Assembly: GCA_019186825.1 (NCBI GenBank)
Contig: JABARP010000014.1
Location: 62,001 to 126,000 of the forward strand
Length of the DNA: 64,000 bases
Reading direction: 5' to 3'
Origin: Pyrinomonadaceae bacterium
GTDB lineage: Bacteria; Acidobacteriota; Blastocatellia; Pyrinomonadales; Pyrinomonadaceae
In this document: positions 22,198-30,258 of the stretch, one piece after another
Numbering within the stretch: position 1 is the stretch's first letter
Layout: each line of letters opens with the position of its first letter
Made by a program: the position numbers and the translations under genes
The notes under the pieces: generated by a model
Databases searched by the model: none
Told to the model about the DNA's origin: nothing
Seen by the model: the letters and a program-made list of their open reading frames with translations, nothing else

Positions 22198-24117
22198 GTG
22201 ACAAACTCCACCAAGATCAATGACTTCGTCGTCCGTTTCGCCAATGTGAACGGCACCGGTTCGGCTTCGGCAAATGCGCTTTTTACCCGCGCGGTATTTC
22301 GAATGGGCGTGCCCGCAACGCCTAAGAATATTTTCCCGTCGAACATTCAGGGCCTGCCGACCTGGTACGAAGTTCGTGTGTCGGAAAAAGGCCATCTGGG
22401 CCGGCGAGAAGGCGTTGACGTCGTCGTCGCGGTCAACCCGCAATCTATTAACAAAGACTATGCTTCGGTATCTCCCGGCGGGTATTTCCTTTACGACAGC
22501 TCAAAGCCCTTGCCGCCCGGCTTTGACAGGACGGATATCGAACTGATCCCGATACCACTAATGCAGCTTGCGAATGCCGAATTCACTGATGCTCGTCAGC
22601 GGCAGCTCTTCAAGAACATCATTTACATCGGAGCTCTCGTTACGCTGTTCAAGATCGAATTTTCGGTGATCGAACAGCTGATCGGCGAACAGTTTCGCGG
22701 CAAGGAGCGGCTTATCGAGCCTAACATCAAGGCTCTCAAGATCGGCGAGAAATGGGTTCAAGATAATCTCGATCCTGATAGCTTCTCGCTTCGTGTCGAG
22801 CGTCGCGACCTTCTGAAGGGCAAGATCCTTTACAACGGCAATTCCGCGTGCGCTCTTGGTGCGATCTATGCAGGAGCGACCGTTGCCGCCTGGTACCCCA
22901 TCACGCCCTCGACGTCGGTTGTCGATGCCTTCGCCAAATACGCTGCGAAGTATCGTGTCGACCCGGAAACGGGACGGAATAACTACGCGATCGTCCAGGC
23001 CGAAGACGAACTCGCAGCGATCGGAATGGTGATGGGAGCATCGTGGAACGGCGCACGTTCCTTTACTGCAACAAGCGGTCCGGGTGTCTCGCTGATGAAC
23101 GAATTCATTGGACTTGGATACTTTGCCGAGATCCCGACCGTATTGATCGATGTCCAGCGAACCGGCCCTTCGACCGGCATGCCGACGCGAACTCAGCAAT
23201 CGGATCTACTGCTTGCAGCGTACGCTTCGCACGGCGATACGAAACATCCGCTGTTGCTGCCGGCAACGCCGAAAGAGTGTTTCGAGATGACGGCTATGGC
23301 ATTCGACCTCACCGAAAGGCTGCAAACACCCGTGATCGTCATCACCGATCTCGCCCTCGGAATGAACGACCACATCACCGATGAGCTGACATGGGATGAT
23401 TCCAAAACTTACGATCGCGGGAAGGTGCTCACAGCCGAACAGCTGGAAGAGATCTACGCGGCGCAGCCGACCAACGGCTCGAACGGCGGAAACGGTGCGG
23501 CTCAAGCCGCGTCCGGCGACGAGCGGCTGGCTCGATTCAAGGGCAGGTTCGGCCGCTACCTCGATATTGACGGCGACGGCATACCGTTTCGCACTATCCC
23601 GGGAACGCACGTTTCCCGCGGGGCATTCACCACCCGCGGCTCATCAAGGGACGAATACGCGATCTACACCGAGGACGGCGACGCCTACAAGCGAAATGTC
23701 GAAAGGCTCGCTCGAAAGTTCGAGACGGCAAAGGAACTCGTTCCCCAGCCGGAGTTCATCAAAGCGGGTTCAACTGAACCGAGTAGCGAAGTTAGCAAGC
23801 GATCTCGCGACGGCATCATCTACTTCGGCACATCGACTTACGCGGCGATGGAAGCGATGGAAATGTTCGAAGCGGACGGAATTCACCTTGATGCGATGCG
23901 CCCTCGTGCTTTCCCGTTCGGCAAAGCATTTGCGGAATTCGTTGCATCGCACGATCGGATATTCGTCGTAGAACAGAATCGCGACGCTCAATTCCGCAGC
24001 CTGATGATGATCGAACTTGGCACCGATCCCGCAAAGCTCGTCTCCATTCTCAATTTTGATGGTACGCCGATAACGGCCGATAATATCTACGGTCAGATAA
24101 AAGCCGCAATGGGTTGA
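22198..24117 (+). CDS. korA: 2-oxoacid:ferredoxin oxidoreductase, fused gamma/alpha subunit
   Basis: The GTG at 22198 gives 639 residues, beginning MTNSTKINDFVVRFANVNGTGSASAN as expected for the gamma domain. The upstream frame from 22120 looks non-coding. The gamma domain (to about residue 200) is followed by the alpha pyrimidine-binding domain with GNSACALGAIYAGATVAAWYPITPSTS, then the C-terminal transketolase-like domain. A Gly/Asn-rich linker (NGSNGGNG) sits near residue 425. With KorB it would oxidise 2-oxoglutarate or a similar 2-oxoacid to the acyl-CoA, reducing ferredoxin. korB is 3.2 kb away rather than adjacent. Substrate choice is not certain. Confidence 0.88.
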   Translation: MTNSTKINDFVVRFANVNGTGSASANALFTRAVFRMGVPATPKNIFPSNIQGLPTWYEVRVSEKGHLGRREGVDVVVAVNPQSINKDYASVSPGGYFLYDSSKPLPPGFDRTDIELIPIPLMQLANAEFTDARQRQLFKNIIYIGALVTLFKIEFSVIEQLIGEQFRGKERLIEPNIKALKIGEKWVQDNLDPDSFSLRVERRDLLKGKILYNGNSACALGAIYAGATVAAWYPITPSTSVVDAFAKYAAKYRVDPETGRNNYAIVQAEDELAAIGMVMGASWNGARSFTATSGPGVSLMNEFIGLGYFAEIPTVLIDVQRTGPSTGMPTRTQQSDLLLAAYASHGDTKHPLLLPATPKECFEMTAMAFDLTERLQTPVIVITDLALGMNDHITDELTWDDSKTYDRGKVLTAEQLEEIYAAQPTNGSNGGNGAAQAASGDERLARFKGRFGRYLDIDGDGIPFRTIPGTHVSRGAFTTRGSSRDEYAIYTEDGDAYKRNVERLARKFETAKELVPQPEFIKAGSTEPSSEVSKRSRDGIIYFGTSTYAAMEAMEMFEADGIHLDAMRPRAFPFGKAFAEFVASHDRIFVVEQNRDAQFRSLMMIELGTDPAKLVSILNFDGTPITADNIYGQIKAAMG

Positions 24118-24119
24118 AT

Positions 24120-25085
24120 CTAGCCCGGTCTTACGGCCTTTCCGATCCGATCTGACGCATTGTAGAGCGTCCTAAGCGGCACGATGTTGAAAAGTTTATA
24201 GTCGCCAACCGCTGCAAGGCCGCTCGACGCGATACAGCCGCATTGTGAGCAATCGGGCGTCCCTCCAAACTGGCAAGGCGTAACCTTGCTCACAAGATCG
24301 GCCGTATAGTTGATCGTCGTTCGAGAGAAGATGCATTCGCTCGGTGACTTCGGCGGTTGCCGATAGCCGTTCGCGACGAGATCGTTAAAAACGAGCTTCG
24401 GGAACCTCTCACGCAGCATGACCATACTGTCGATCAGATGTGCTCGGGCCTCAGGCGAAAGGATCTCAGGATCATTGGCTCCCATTTGCGGCGTAAAGAT
24501 GCTGATCCAAATCTGCCGCACTTCTTCTCGGGCCGACCAGAACTCGAGAAATTCCTCGTAGTATCCGGTTCGCTCAGCTGTTTGGGAAGTTACCGTGCAG
24601 TGGACAGTGATCGAATGTCCGGCGATATTGCGCAGTATCCTCTCGTATGTCGCCGGCTTGCGTCTGGCATCGTGCTCCGGTTGTAGGCCGTCGATCGACA
24701 CTACGATGTAAAGCCCGTCGATGGAATTCCATTCGCTTGGGATCTCACGCACAGCACTTGTCACGAGCTGCACGGCGATACCTTTCTCGCTCAGGATCGG
24801 CAGGAGCGTATTCAACTCGCGAAATCTGACCAAGGGTTCGCCCCCGACGATCGACAGATGCAGCGGCTTGTGGTGATCGACAAGCGCCAGCACTTTCTCG
24901 ACGAGATCATTGCTCTTGAAATCCGAGAGTTCGCGAAGGTTTCCGGCGCCGTTCAGATGCTCCGGTTCGTAAGCATAACAACCGGGACAGCGAAGCGGAC
25001 ATTCTCGCGTGATCTCGATCGAAAGGTTCGGGTATCGGCCGGTGAGGATCTTGCCCCATGCACGTATTACATCAGATCTGTTCAA
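24120..25085 (-). CDS. Radical SAM protein with C-terminal cysteine cluster
   Basis: A 321-residue protein with the radical SAM signature CPLRCPGC (residues 30-37), binding the [4Fe-4S]-AdoMet cluster. VGGEPLVRF follows as the GGE motif. The C-terminus has cysteines in SECIFSR, TPCQFGG and DCSQCGC, suggesting a SPASM/Twitch-like auxiliary cluster. Such enzymes modify peptides or small molecules. No peptide substrate or known partner is visible. It converges on korA with 2 bases between the stops. The specific reaction is unknown. Confidence 0.82.
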   Translation of the reverse strand: MNRSDVIRAWGKILTGRYPNLSIEITRECPLRCPGCYAYEPEHLNGAGNLRELSDFKSNDLVEKVLALVDHHKPLHLSIVGGEPLVRFRELNTLLPILSEKGIAVQLVTSAVREIPSEWNSIDGLYIVVSIDGLQPEHDARRKPATYERILRNIAGHSITVHCTVTSQTAERTGYYEEFLEFWSAREEVRQIWISIFTPQMGANDPEILSPEARAHLIDSMVMLRERFPKLVFNDLVANGYRQPPKSPSECIFSRTTINYTADLVSKVTPCQFGGTPDCSQCGCIASSGLAAVGDYKLFNIVPLRTLYNASDRIGKAVRPG

Positions 25086-25500
25086 TAAACCTCGCTAAAG
25101 GGCGTCACCTGTGCAGACTGCGATATTCGCGTGCCCCTAAATACTCCGGCCCACTGCCCGGGCCGTTTACAACTCGTAGAGATCGTCGGCAAAGGACAAT
25201 TGCCCAGCGGGGAGCCGACCTGTCTGGGATGGTCACATATATTCTACAACATCCGAGCGTTAGAGGTTGCATAGGGGACTTGTGTTTGTGGAACTTGTCG
25301 TGTCGAACGGTATGTTGTGCCACCCAACTTGACCGAGCCCGGAAAACACCTCGACAAGCCGCTCCTAACCGCTTGACTTTCTCAATAGCCGGAGTATGCT
25401 TAGCGCAACTTCCCGCGAATAACGTAACTGCCGATGAGGCCCTTTCCTCGAAGGGCCGGTTGGCCATGATTGTTTCTAATCAACTTTGAGGTGACCATTT
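25086..25500 (+). promoter_or_regulatory. Intergenic region with promoter and leader hairpin of the lipoprotein gene
   Basis: No gene is seen. A promoter-like TTGACT (25373-25378) and TATGCT (25395-25400) have a 16-base spacer. They are followed by a leader with the hairpin GGCCCTT/AAGGGCC (25438-25444 with 25451-25457), about 45 bases before the start. The first 285 bases show nothing recognisable. Confidence 0.45.
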
Positions 25501-26532
25501 ATGAAACGTTCAAGTTTAGCGATAGTCCTTGCTGCTGCGGCACTCGGACTATCCGCTTGCGGAGCACCGGCTGTAAATTCAACAGCCAACAGTAATGCAA
25601 ATTCAAACGCCAACACATCAAAGCCGGCTGCTGCCGCACCGACCACGGAGGCACTACTTGCCCTCGATAAACAGCTCGGAGATGCATGGGCTAAGGGCGA
25701 CACGAAGTTCTTCGAAGAGAATCTTTCGGACAGGTTCGTCGATTATTCGAACGGTCACCGTTCGAACAAGGCCGAGGCCTTGAAGATGCTCGGCCAAATG
25801 AAGTGCGACGTAAAATCGATGGCTAGTGCCGACGCGAAATTGTCCAGGATCGATGACAACACTTACGTCCTTATCTACAAGAGTACGTCCGATGCCAGCT
25901 GTACCGGCCCTGACGGTAAGAGCGAGAAGATCCCGAGCCCGACGCTCGCAGCCACGATCTTCGTTCGGGATGGCGACAAATGGAAAGCAGTATTCCACAA
26001 TGAGAATCCCATAATAGCAGCACCGGAGACAGGAGCACTTCCGGCCACCGAAAAGAAAGAGGAACCAAAGAAGGAAGCTCCAAAAAAGGAAGAGCCGAAA
26101 AAGGCTGACGCTCCCGCCGCCAACACAACCCCGGCCGCTGAAGCGAAACCTGACGCAAACACGGACGCGTTGGCAAAAACTCACTCGGCCGGATGGGAAG
26201 CCTTTCGGAATAAGGACGCCAAGTGGTTCGAGGCAAACACGACGAAAGATATGTCCTTCGTCGATCCTGCCGGCATGTTCCATTCCGGTCAGGCGGCCGT
26301 CGTCAAGCTTTGGACGGCTGATATGAAATGCGAAGGCGTCACTAAGACTTCGTTTACCGAAGCCTTCGCTTCCGCCATTTCACCGACAGTTGAGCTCCTG
26401 ACCGGCAAGGGCGAAGCCGACGGTAGCTGCGACGGCCAGAAGAACGGTCCGCTCTACCAAACCGCCGTTTATGTAAAGGAAGGCGATGCGTGGAAGCTCA
26501 CCTTTATGTTCGAGTCTCTCCCAGCCTCCTAA
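25501..26532 (+). CDS. Lipoprotein with two NTF2-like (DUF4440-type) domains
   Basis: A 343-residue protein. The signal ends in a lipobox (LGLSAC, Cys20), so it is probably lipid-anchored. An Asn/Ser/Ala-rich spacer follows. Two homologous SnoaL/DUF4440-like domains come next (about residues 48-170 and 218-340). They share patterns such as GDAWAKGDTKFFEENL / GWEAFRNKDAKWFEAN and VRDGDKWKAVFHNENP / VKEGDAWKLTFMFESL. A Lys/Glu/Pro linker (KKEEPKKEAPKKEE) joins them. The start has a GAGGTGA binding site. This fold is used for varied small-ligand roles. Function here is unknown. Confidence 0.82.
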   Translation: MKRSSLAIVLAAAALGLSACGAPAVNSTANSNANSNANTSKPAAAAPTTEALLALDKQLGDAWAKGDTKFFEENLSDRFVDYSNGHRSNKAEALKMLGQMKCDVKSMASADAKLSRIDDNTYVLIYKSTSDASCTGPDGKSEKIPSPTLAATIFVRDGDKWKAVFHNENPIIAAPETGALPATEKKEEPKKEAPKKEEPKKADAPAANTTPAAEAKPDANTDALAKTHSAGWEAFRNKDAKWFEANTTKDMSFVDPAGMFHSGQAAVVKLWTADMKCEGVTKTSFTEAFASAISPTVELLTGKGEADGSCDGQKNGPLYQTAVYVKEGDAWKLTFMFESLPAS

Positions 26533-26554
26533 GCGTAAATTGGACCGCTTATTT

Positions 26555-26595
26555 AGGCTGCCTGGAACCATTAAAGTTCCCGGCAGCCTATTTTT
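26555..26595 (+). terminator. Rho-independent terminator
   Basis: AGGCTGCC and GGAAC arms (26555-26568) pair with GTTCC and GGCAGCCT (to 26589), followed by ATTTTT. It is 22 bases after the lipoprotein stop. Confidence 0.85.
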
Positions 26596-26607
26596 CTGGC
26601 CAGCGTG

Positions 26608-27010
26608 TCCGTAGCCCGCTGCGTCTGTAGCCCGCCGTCTCCCTTCGCGTCCTCTGCGGGCCTCCCTTCGCGGCCTTTGCGTTTCCTGCTGCCCGACTCC
26701 ACGCAATTTCGGATTGCACTCTTCACGTTGGTCTTAACGCAAAGAACTCAAAGGAAGCCGCAAAGAGCACAAAGACGCTGCCGCGAGATCCTTCCCTGCG
26801 TCCTCTGCGGCTTTTCCTTCGCGGGCTTCACAGGCGACCTTTGCGTTTTCTGCCGATCCAAAGTGCAATGTCTCTCTAGCATTCTTCACGTTGGTTCAAA
26901 CGCAAAGAACGCGAAGGCATTTCGCAAAGGCCACAAAGACGCTGTCGCGAGAGCCTTCTCTGCGCCCTTCGCGGGCTTCACTTCGCGACCTTTGCGTTTT
27001 CTGCCGATCG
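26608..27010. repeat. Interspersed CGCAAAG/CTTTGCG repeat field with a duplicated unit
   Basis: Two diverged copies of one unit, 26721-26860 and 26884-27010, each start CTTCACGTTGG and end TTTGCGTTTTCTGCCGATC. Within each unit the left half is rich in AACGCAAAG/CACAAAGACGC and the right half in the inverted form (CTTCGCG, CTTTGCGTT), so each can fold on itself. A third, right-half-only copy lies at about 26608-26700. An open frame of 199 codons crosses the field but is an artefact of the repeat. Confidence 0.7.
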
Positions 27011-27120
27011 AACTCACGTTCTCGCCCTTCGGACTCTTCACACAAAAACTGCCTAATTCAGTTGTCAAACATCAACCAACCACAGAAAGAATATCTGACC
27101 GCTCCAACCAATTGAAGCCT

Positions 27121-27192
27121 AAAATGCACGAATTATATGAAAATGCACAAAACGCACGAATTGATACAAACTGCACAGAATGCACAAAAGCC
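27121..27192. repeat. Degenerate ATGCACAAAA-type short repeats
   Basis: Five or more variants of TGCAC(G/A)AA within 70 bases (for example at 27124, 27141, 27150, 27168 and 27179). This is a low-complexity tail to the CGCAAAG field. No gene is seen between 27011 and 27363. Confidence 0.5.
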
Positions 27193-27306
27193 GCTCCCGA
27201 ATGAGTTGAGGTCTACAGAGAGCGGACATCCAGCCAATGTAGCATCCAACCAAGAGCTCTAAAGCAGTGCTGAATTTGAAGGGAAAAGCGATCGTCTCGT
27301 GGTAGA

Positions 27307-27334
27307 ATAGCGACAAGATCGTTGATCTCGCTAT
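27307..27334 (+). promoter_or_regulatory. Leader hairpin upstream of korB
   Basis: ATAGCG pairs with CGCTAT (27307-27312 and 27329-27334). The inner AGATC/GATCT stem closes a GTT loop. It is 30 bases before the korB start. It could be an operator or an mRNA hairpin. Confidence 0.35.
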
Positions 27335-27363
27335 CACCCATTTTTTGAGTGGAAAAACCGTAG

Positions 27364-28416
27364 ATGACCTACCTTAAATCGAAATTTCGGCATCCGGCGC
27401 TGCCCAAGAACGAGCTTGGGTTCACCGTGGATCATTATGAAGGGAACTTGAGCACGCTTTGTGCGGGCTGCGGACACGATTCGATCAACGCGGCGATCGT
27501 CGAGGCCTGCTGGCAGTTGAATATAGAGCCGCACAAGGTCGCAAAGCTCTCTGGGATCGGCTGTTCTTCGAAATCGCCCGCGTACTTCCTATCGAACTCG
27601 CACGGATTCAATTCCGTTCACGGCCGTATGCCGTCTGTCGCTACCGGTGCATATTTGGCGAATCGCGATCTGATCTATTTCGGCGTGTCGGGTGATGGCG
27701 ATACCGCGTCGATCGGAATGGGGCAGTTCGTCCACGCGATCCGGCGCAACCTGAAGATGGTCTATCTCGTGATGAACAATGGCTGTTATGGCCTGACCAA
27801 AGGGCAGGATTCGGCGACCGCCGACCTCGGTTCGAAGAGCAAAGCCGGAAGCGTGAATCCTTTCGAGGCGATCGATCTTGCGGGAATGGCGATCGAGCTT
27901 GGAGCAACATTCGTCGCGCAAAGCTTTTCAGGTGATAAAGAACAGCTCGTTCCGCTTATGAAGGCTGCGATGCTCCATAACGGCTTTGCCTTGCTCAATG
28001 TGATCAGCCCTTGCGTGACCTTCAACAACAACCCAGGCTCGACAAAATCTTATGATTATGTGCGCGAGCATATGGAGGTCGCAGGCCTTGTCGATTTCGT
28101 GCCGATCTCCCGCGAGATCCTGACGACCTACGAGGCGGGCTCAGTTCAGGACCTATTGATGCATGACGGCTCGAAGATCTACCTTCATAAGCTTGCCAAG
28201 GATTGGGACCCGAATGACCGGCTTTCGGCAATCACAGCTCTTCACAAAGCTCGACAGCGACAAGAAGTGCTGACCGGCCTGCTCTACATTAACGAGGATT
28301 CCGTCGACCTACATTCAACGCTGAATACCTCTGAAATACCGCTAAACAAGCTCGATCAGGCTGTTTTGTGTCCGGGAAGCGATAAGTTGGCAAGCCTTAA
28401 CGCGAGCCTGCATTAA
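27364..28416 (+). CDS. korB: 2-oxoacid:ferredoxin oxidoreductase, beta subunit
   Basis: A 350-residue TPP-binding subunit, partner of KorA. Cluster-binding cysteines are in LCAGCGHDS, GIGCSS and ISPC. The TPP/Mg motif GVSGDGDTASIGMGQF runs through to MNNGCYGLTKG. It completes the ferredoxin-reducing 2-oxoacid dehydrogenase. It is normally next to korA but is separated here by a radical SAM gene, a lipoprotein gene and a repeat field. It ends convergently with eda, sharing a TTAA for both stop codons. Confidence 0.9.
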   Translation: MTYLKSKFRHPALPKNELGFTVDHYEGNLSTLCAGCGHDSINAAIVEACWQLNIEPHKVAKLSGIGCSSKSPAYFLSNSHGFNSVHGRMPSVATGAYLANRDLIYFGVSGDGDTASIGMGQFVHAIRRNLKMVYLVMNNGCYGLTKGQDSATADLGSKSKAGSVNPFEAIDLAGMAIELGATFVAQSFSGDKEQLVPLMKAAMLHNGFALLNVISPCVTFNNNPGSTKSYDYVREHMEVAGLVDFVPISREILTTYEAGSVQDLLMHDGSKIYLHKLAKDWDPNDRLSAITALHKARQRQEVLTGLLYINEDSVDLHSTLNTSEIPLNKLDQAVLCPGSDKLASLNASLH

Positions 28417-29063
28417 GAGTCAGTACGAGCTTCCGCGATCGAATTCAGGACGCATCGTGCAGTTGCCGCAACTTCGTCTGCACGGCCGGCACGTATTGCG
28501 GCAAGATCGACAAGGTCTGACCCAAGACCAACAGCGAGACAACCCGCCTTTATGAAGCTCGCTGCCGTGTCGATCGTGATACCACCCGTTGGGACGAGCT
28601 TTAGATCGGGCAGCGGCGCAAGAAGAGATCTAATGTAGTTGACACCGCCAAGTGCCCCTACCGGAAAGACCTTTACGACATCCGCACCGGCTGCGATGGC
28701 TCCGACGATCTCGGTCGGCGTCAACGCACCCGGCATAACGACTGTTTCATTCTCGTTACACGTTCGGATCATGTCCCGATCTGTTGCCGGGCTAATTATG
28801 AACTTGGCGCCGGCATCGATACACCCCTTTGCATCATCGGCTGTCAGAACCGTGCCCGCGCCAAAAAGAACGGCCGGCAGCTCCTGCGTGAGGGTTTCGA
28901 TCAACGTGACGGCGTTCGGGATCGTTAAGGTCACCTCGATCGTATCGATACCACCTGCGCAAATAGCGTCGATCGCACGACGGGCTTCGTCGCTCGAAGC
29001 CGCACGGATAACGGGCAGAATACCCGTCCTCGAAATTCGCGAGATCACGTCGTCTTTTGTCAT
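28413..29063 (-). CDS. eda: KDPG/KHG aldolase
   Basis: A 216-residue class I aldolase that splits 2-keto-3-deoxy-6-phosphogluconate to pyruvate and glyceraldehyde 3-phosphate. The start is the ATG at 29063, with GGGAG five bases upstream. A GTG three codons earlier would overlap that site. Family motifs are GILPVIRA, EVTLTIPNA, GAGTVL, FIISPATD and the Schiff-base lysine in VVKVFPVGALGG, then PTGGI. It is divergent from kdgK, its pathway partner, across a promoter region with two palindromes. Confidence 0.93.
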   Translation of the reverse strand: MTKDDVISRISRTGILPVIRAASSDEARRAIDAICAGGIDTIEVTLTIPNAVTLIETLTQELPAVLFGAGTVLTADDAKGCIDAGAKFIISPATDRDMIRTCNENETVVMPGALTPTEIVGAIAAGADVVKVFPVGALGGVNYIRSLLAPLPDLKLVPTGGITIDTAASFIKAGCLAVGLGSDLVDLAAIRAGRADEVAATARCVLNSIAEARTDS

Positions 29064-29090
29064 AACTCCCACAACGCCCTTGAAGCAAGC

Positions 29091-29126
29091 ATTATATGCA
29101 ATGCATACTCACGTGCGAAATCGCAC
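29091..29126 (-). promoter_or_regulatory. eda promoter with two overlapping palindromes
   Basis: On the minus strand, TTCGCA (29114-29119) and TATAAT (29091-29096) are 17 bases apart. One palindrome, TATGCA-A-TGCATA (29095-29107), overlaps the -10. Another, GTGCGA-AA-TCGCAC (29113-29126), covers the -35. This arrangement suggests repression, perhaps by the nearby ROK protein. Confidence 0.5.
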
Positions 29127-29199
29127 CTTGGACGAAAGGTGAACGTTGCGAATTTCTTTGATTCAATTTAATCTCAGCTATTGGATCGACCAGAGATAA

Positions 29200-30258
29200 A
29201 TGCTCAAGATCAAAAAGGAAGGGGAAGCTACGTGGGACCTGATCGCTCTCGGCGAGGTCATGCTCCGATTCGACCCGGGCGATGACCGTATCCAAACCGC
29301 GCGAAGCTTTCGCGTGTGGGAAGGCGGCGGTGAATATAACGTTGCACGAACCCTTTCGCATTGCTTTCGAGCTAGAACGTCGGTCGTTACTGCCCTGGCA
29401 GACAATCACGTCGGCCGCCTTGTCGAGGACCTAATTCGTCAGGGCGGCGTTGATACGTCGAACATTATTTGGCGTGAAGTTGACGGCATTTCGGGGAATG
29501 TGAGGAACGGGCTGAACTTTGTTGAGCGTGGTTTCGGGCTGCGGCCGCCTGCCGGCTGCTCGGATCGAGCGAATACCGCTATATCCAAACTTACGCCGGA
29601 CGACCTTGTTCAGAGCACATTCTTCGAAAAGAATGACACGCGCTGGTTTCACACCGGCGGAATATTTGCGGCGTTGTCTGACAGTTCGCGAGAAGTGGCT
29701 CTCGCGGCAATGCGTGCGGCGAAAGCAAGCGGTGCGGTCGTATCTTACGATCTTAACTATCGCGAGTCGCTTTGGAGCGGCCGCGGCGGACGTGCTGCCG
29801 CAGATGAGGCCAACCGCCGCCTGCTTGCCGAAGCCGATGTTGTTTTCGGTGTCGAAGGATTCGATCCGACATTGGATGGATTTTCGATCGAGAAGTTCGA
29901 CGCTGCGGTCCGGGCGATGCTTGAACGGCACTCTAACCTGAAGGTTGTTGCGACCTCGCTAAGGGATGTTGCCTCCGCCTCTGAACACAGCATTGGTGGA
30001 GCGGTTTACATTGATGGCACTGCGTACATCGGCCGGCCATTTAAGAATGTTCGTGTGCTTGACCGCGTCGGAAGCGGTGATGCCTTTGCGGGCGGTGTCA
30101 TTTACGGGATGCTGAACGAACTTCCGACACAGCGATACATCGACCTTGCATCGGCGAACGCTGCATACGCAATGACCTGCCCTGGTGACACTTCGACGGC
30201 AACGCTCGCAGATCTTGTGCGAATGCTTGATTCAGGAACAAGCGAGATCAAAAGATAA
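29200..30258 (+). CDS. kdgK: 2-keto-3-deoxygluconate kinase (PfkB family)
   Basis: A 352-residue ribokinase-like sugar kinase. It has an N-terminal LIALGEVMLRFDP, the substrate region WEGGGEYNVARTLS, and the C-terminal catalytic anion hole DRVGSGDAFAGGVIYG. It would phosphorylate KDG to KDPG, the substrate of the divergent eda product. The GGGEYN motif resembles bacterial KDG kinases. A related deoxy-keto sugar acid is possible. Its stop overlaps the ROK gene start (TAATG). Confidence 0.87.
   Translation: MLKIKKEGEATWDLIALGEVMLRFDPGDDRIQTARSFRVWEGGGEYNVARTLSHCFRARTSVVTALADNHVGRLVEDLIRQGGVDTSNIIWREVDGISGNVRNGLNFVERGFGLRPPAGCSDRANTAISKLTPDDLVQSTFFEKNDTRWFHTGGIFAALSDSSREVALAAMRAAKASGAVVSYDLNYRESLWSGRGGRAAADEANRRLLAEADVVFGVEGFDPTLDGFSIEKFDAAVRAMLERHSNLKVVATSLRDVASASEHSIGGAVYIDGTAYIGRPFKNVRVLDRVGSGDAFAGGVIYGMLNELPTQRYIDLASANAAYAMTCPGDTSTATLADLVRMLDSGTSEIKR

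Noticed and set aside
26721..27010. CRISPR array
   Set aside because: There are only two to three long diverged units with no constant short repeat and spacers, and no cas genes.
26605..27204. A 199-codon plus-strand open frame
   Set aside because: It is the translation of the CGCAAAG repeat field. It repeats itself with drift (PSRPLRFL-like blocks), has no start signal and lacks protein-like composition.
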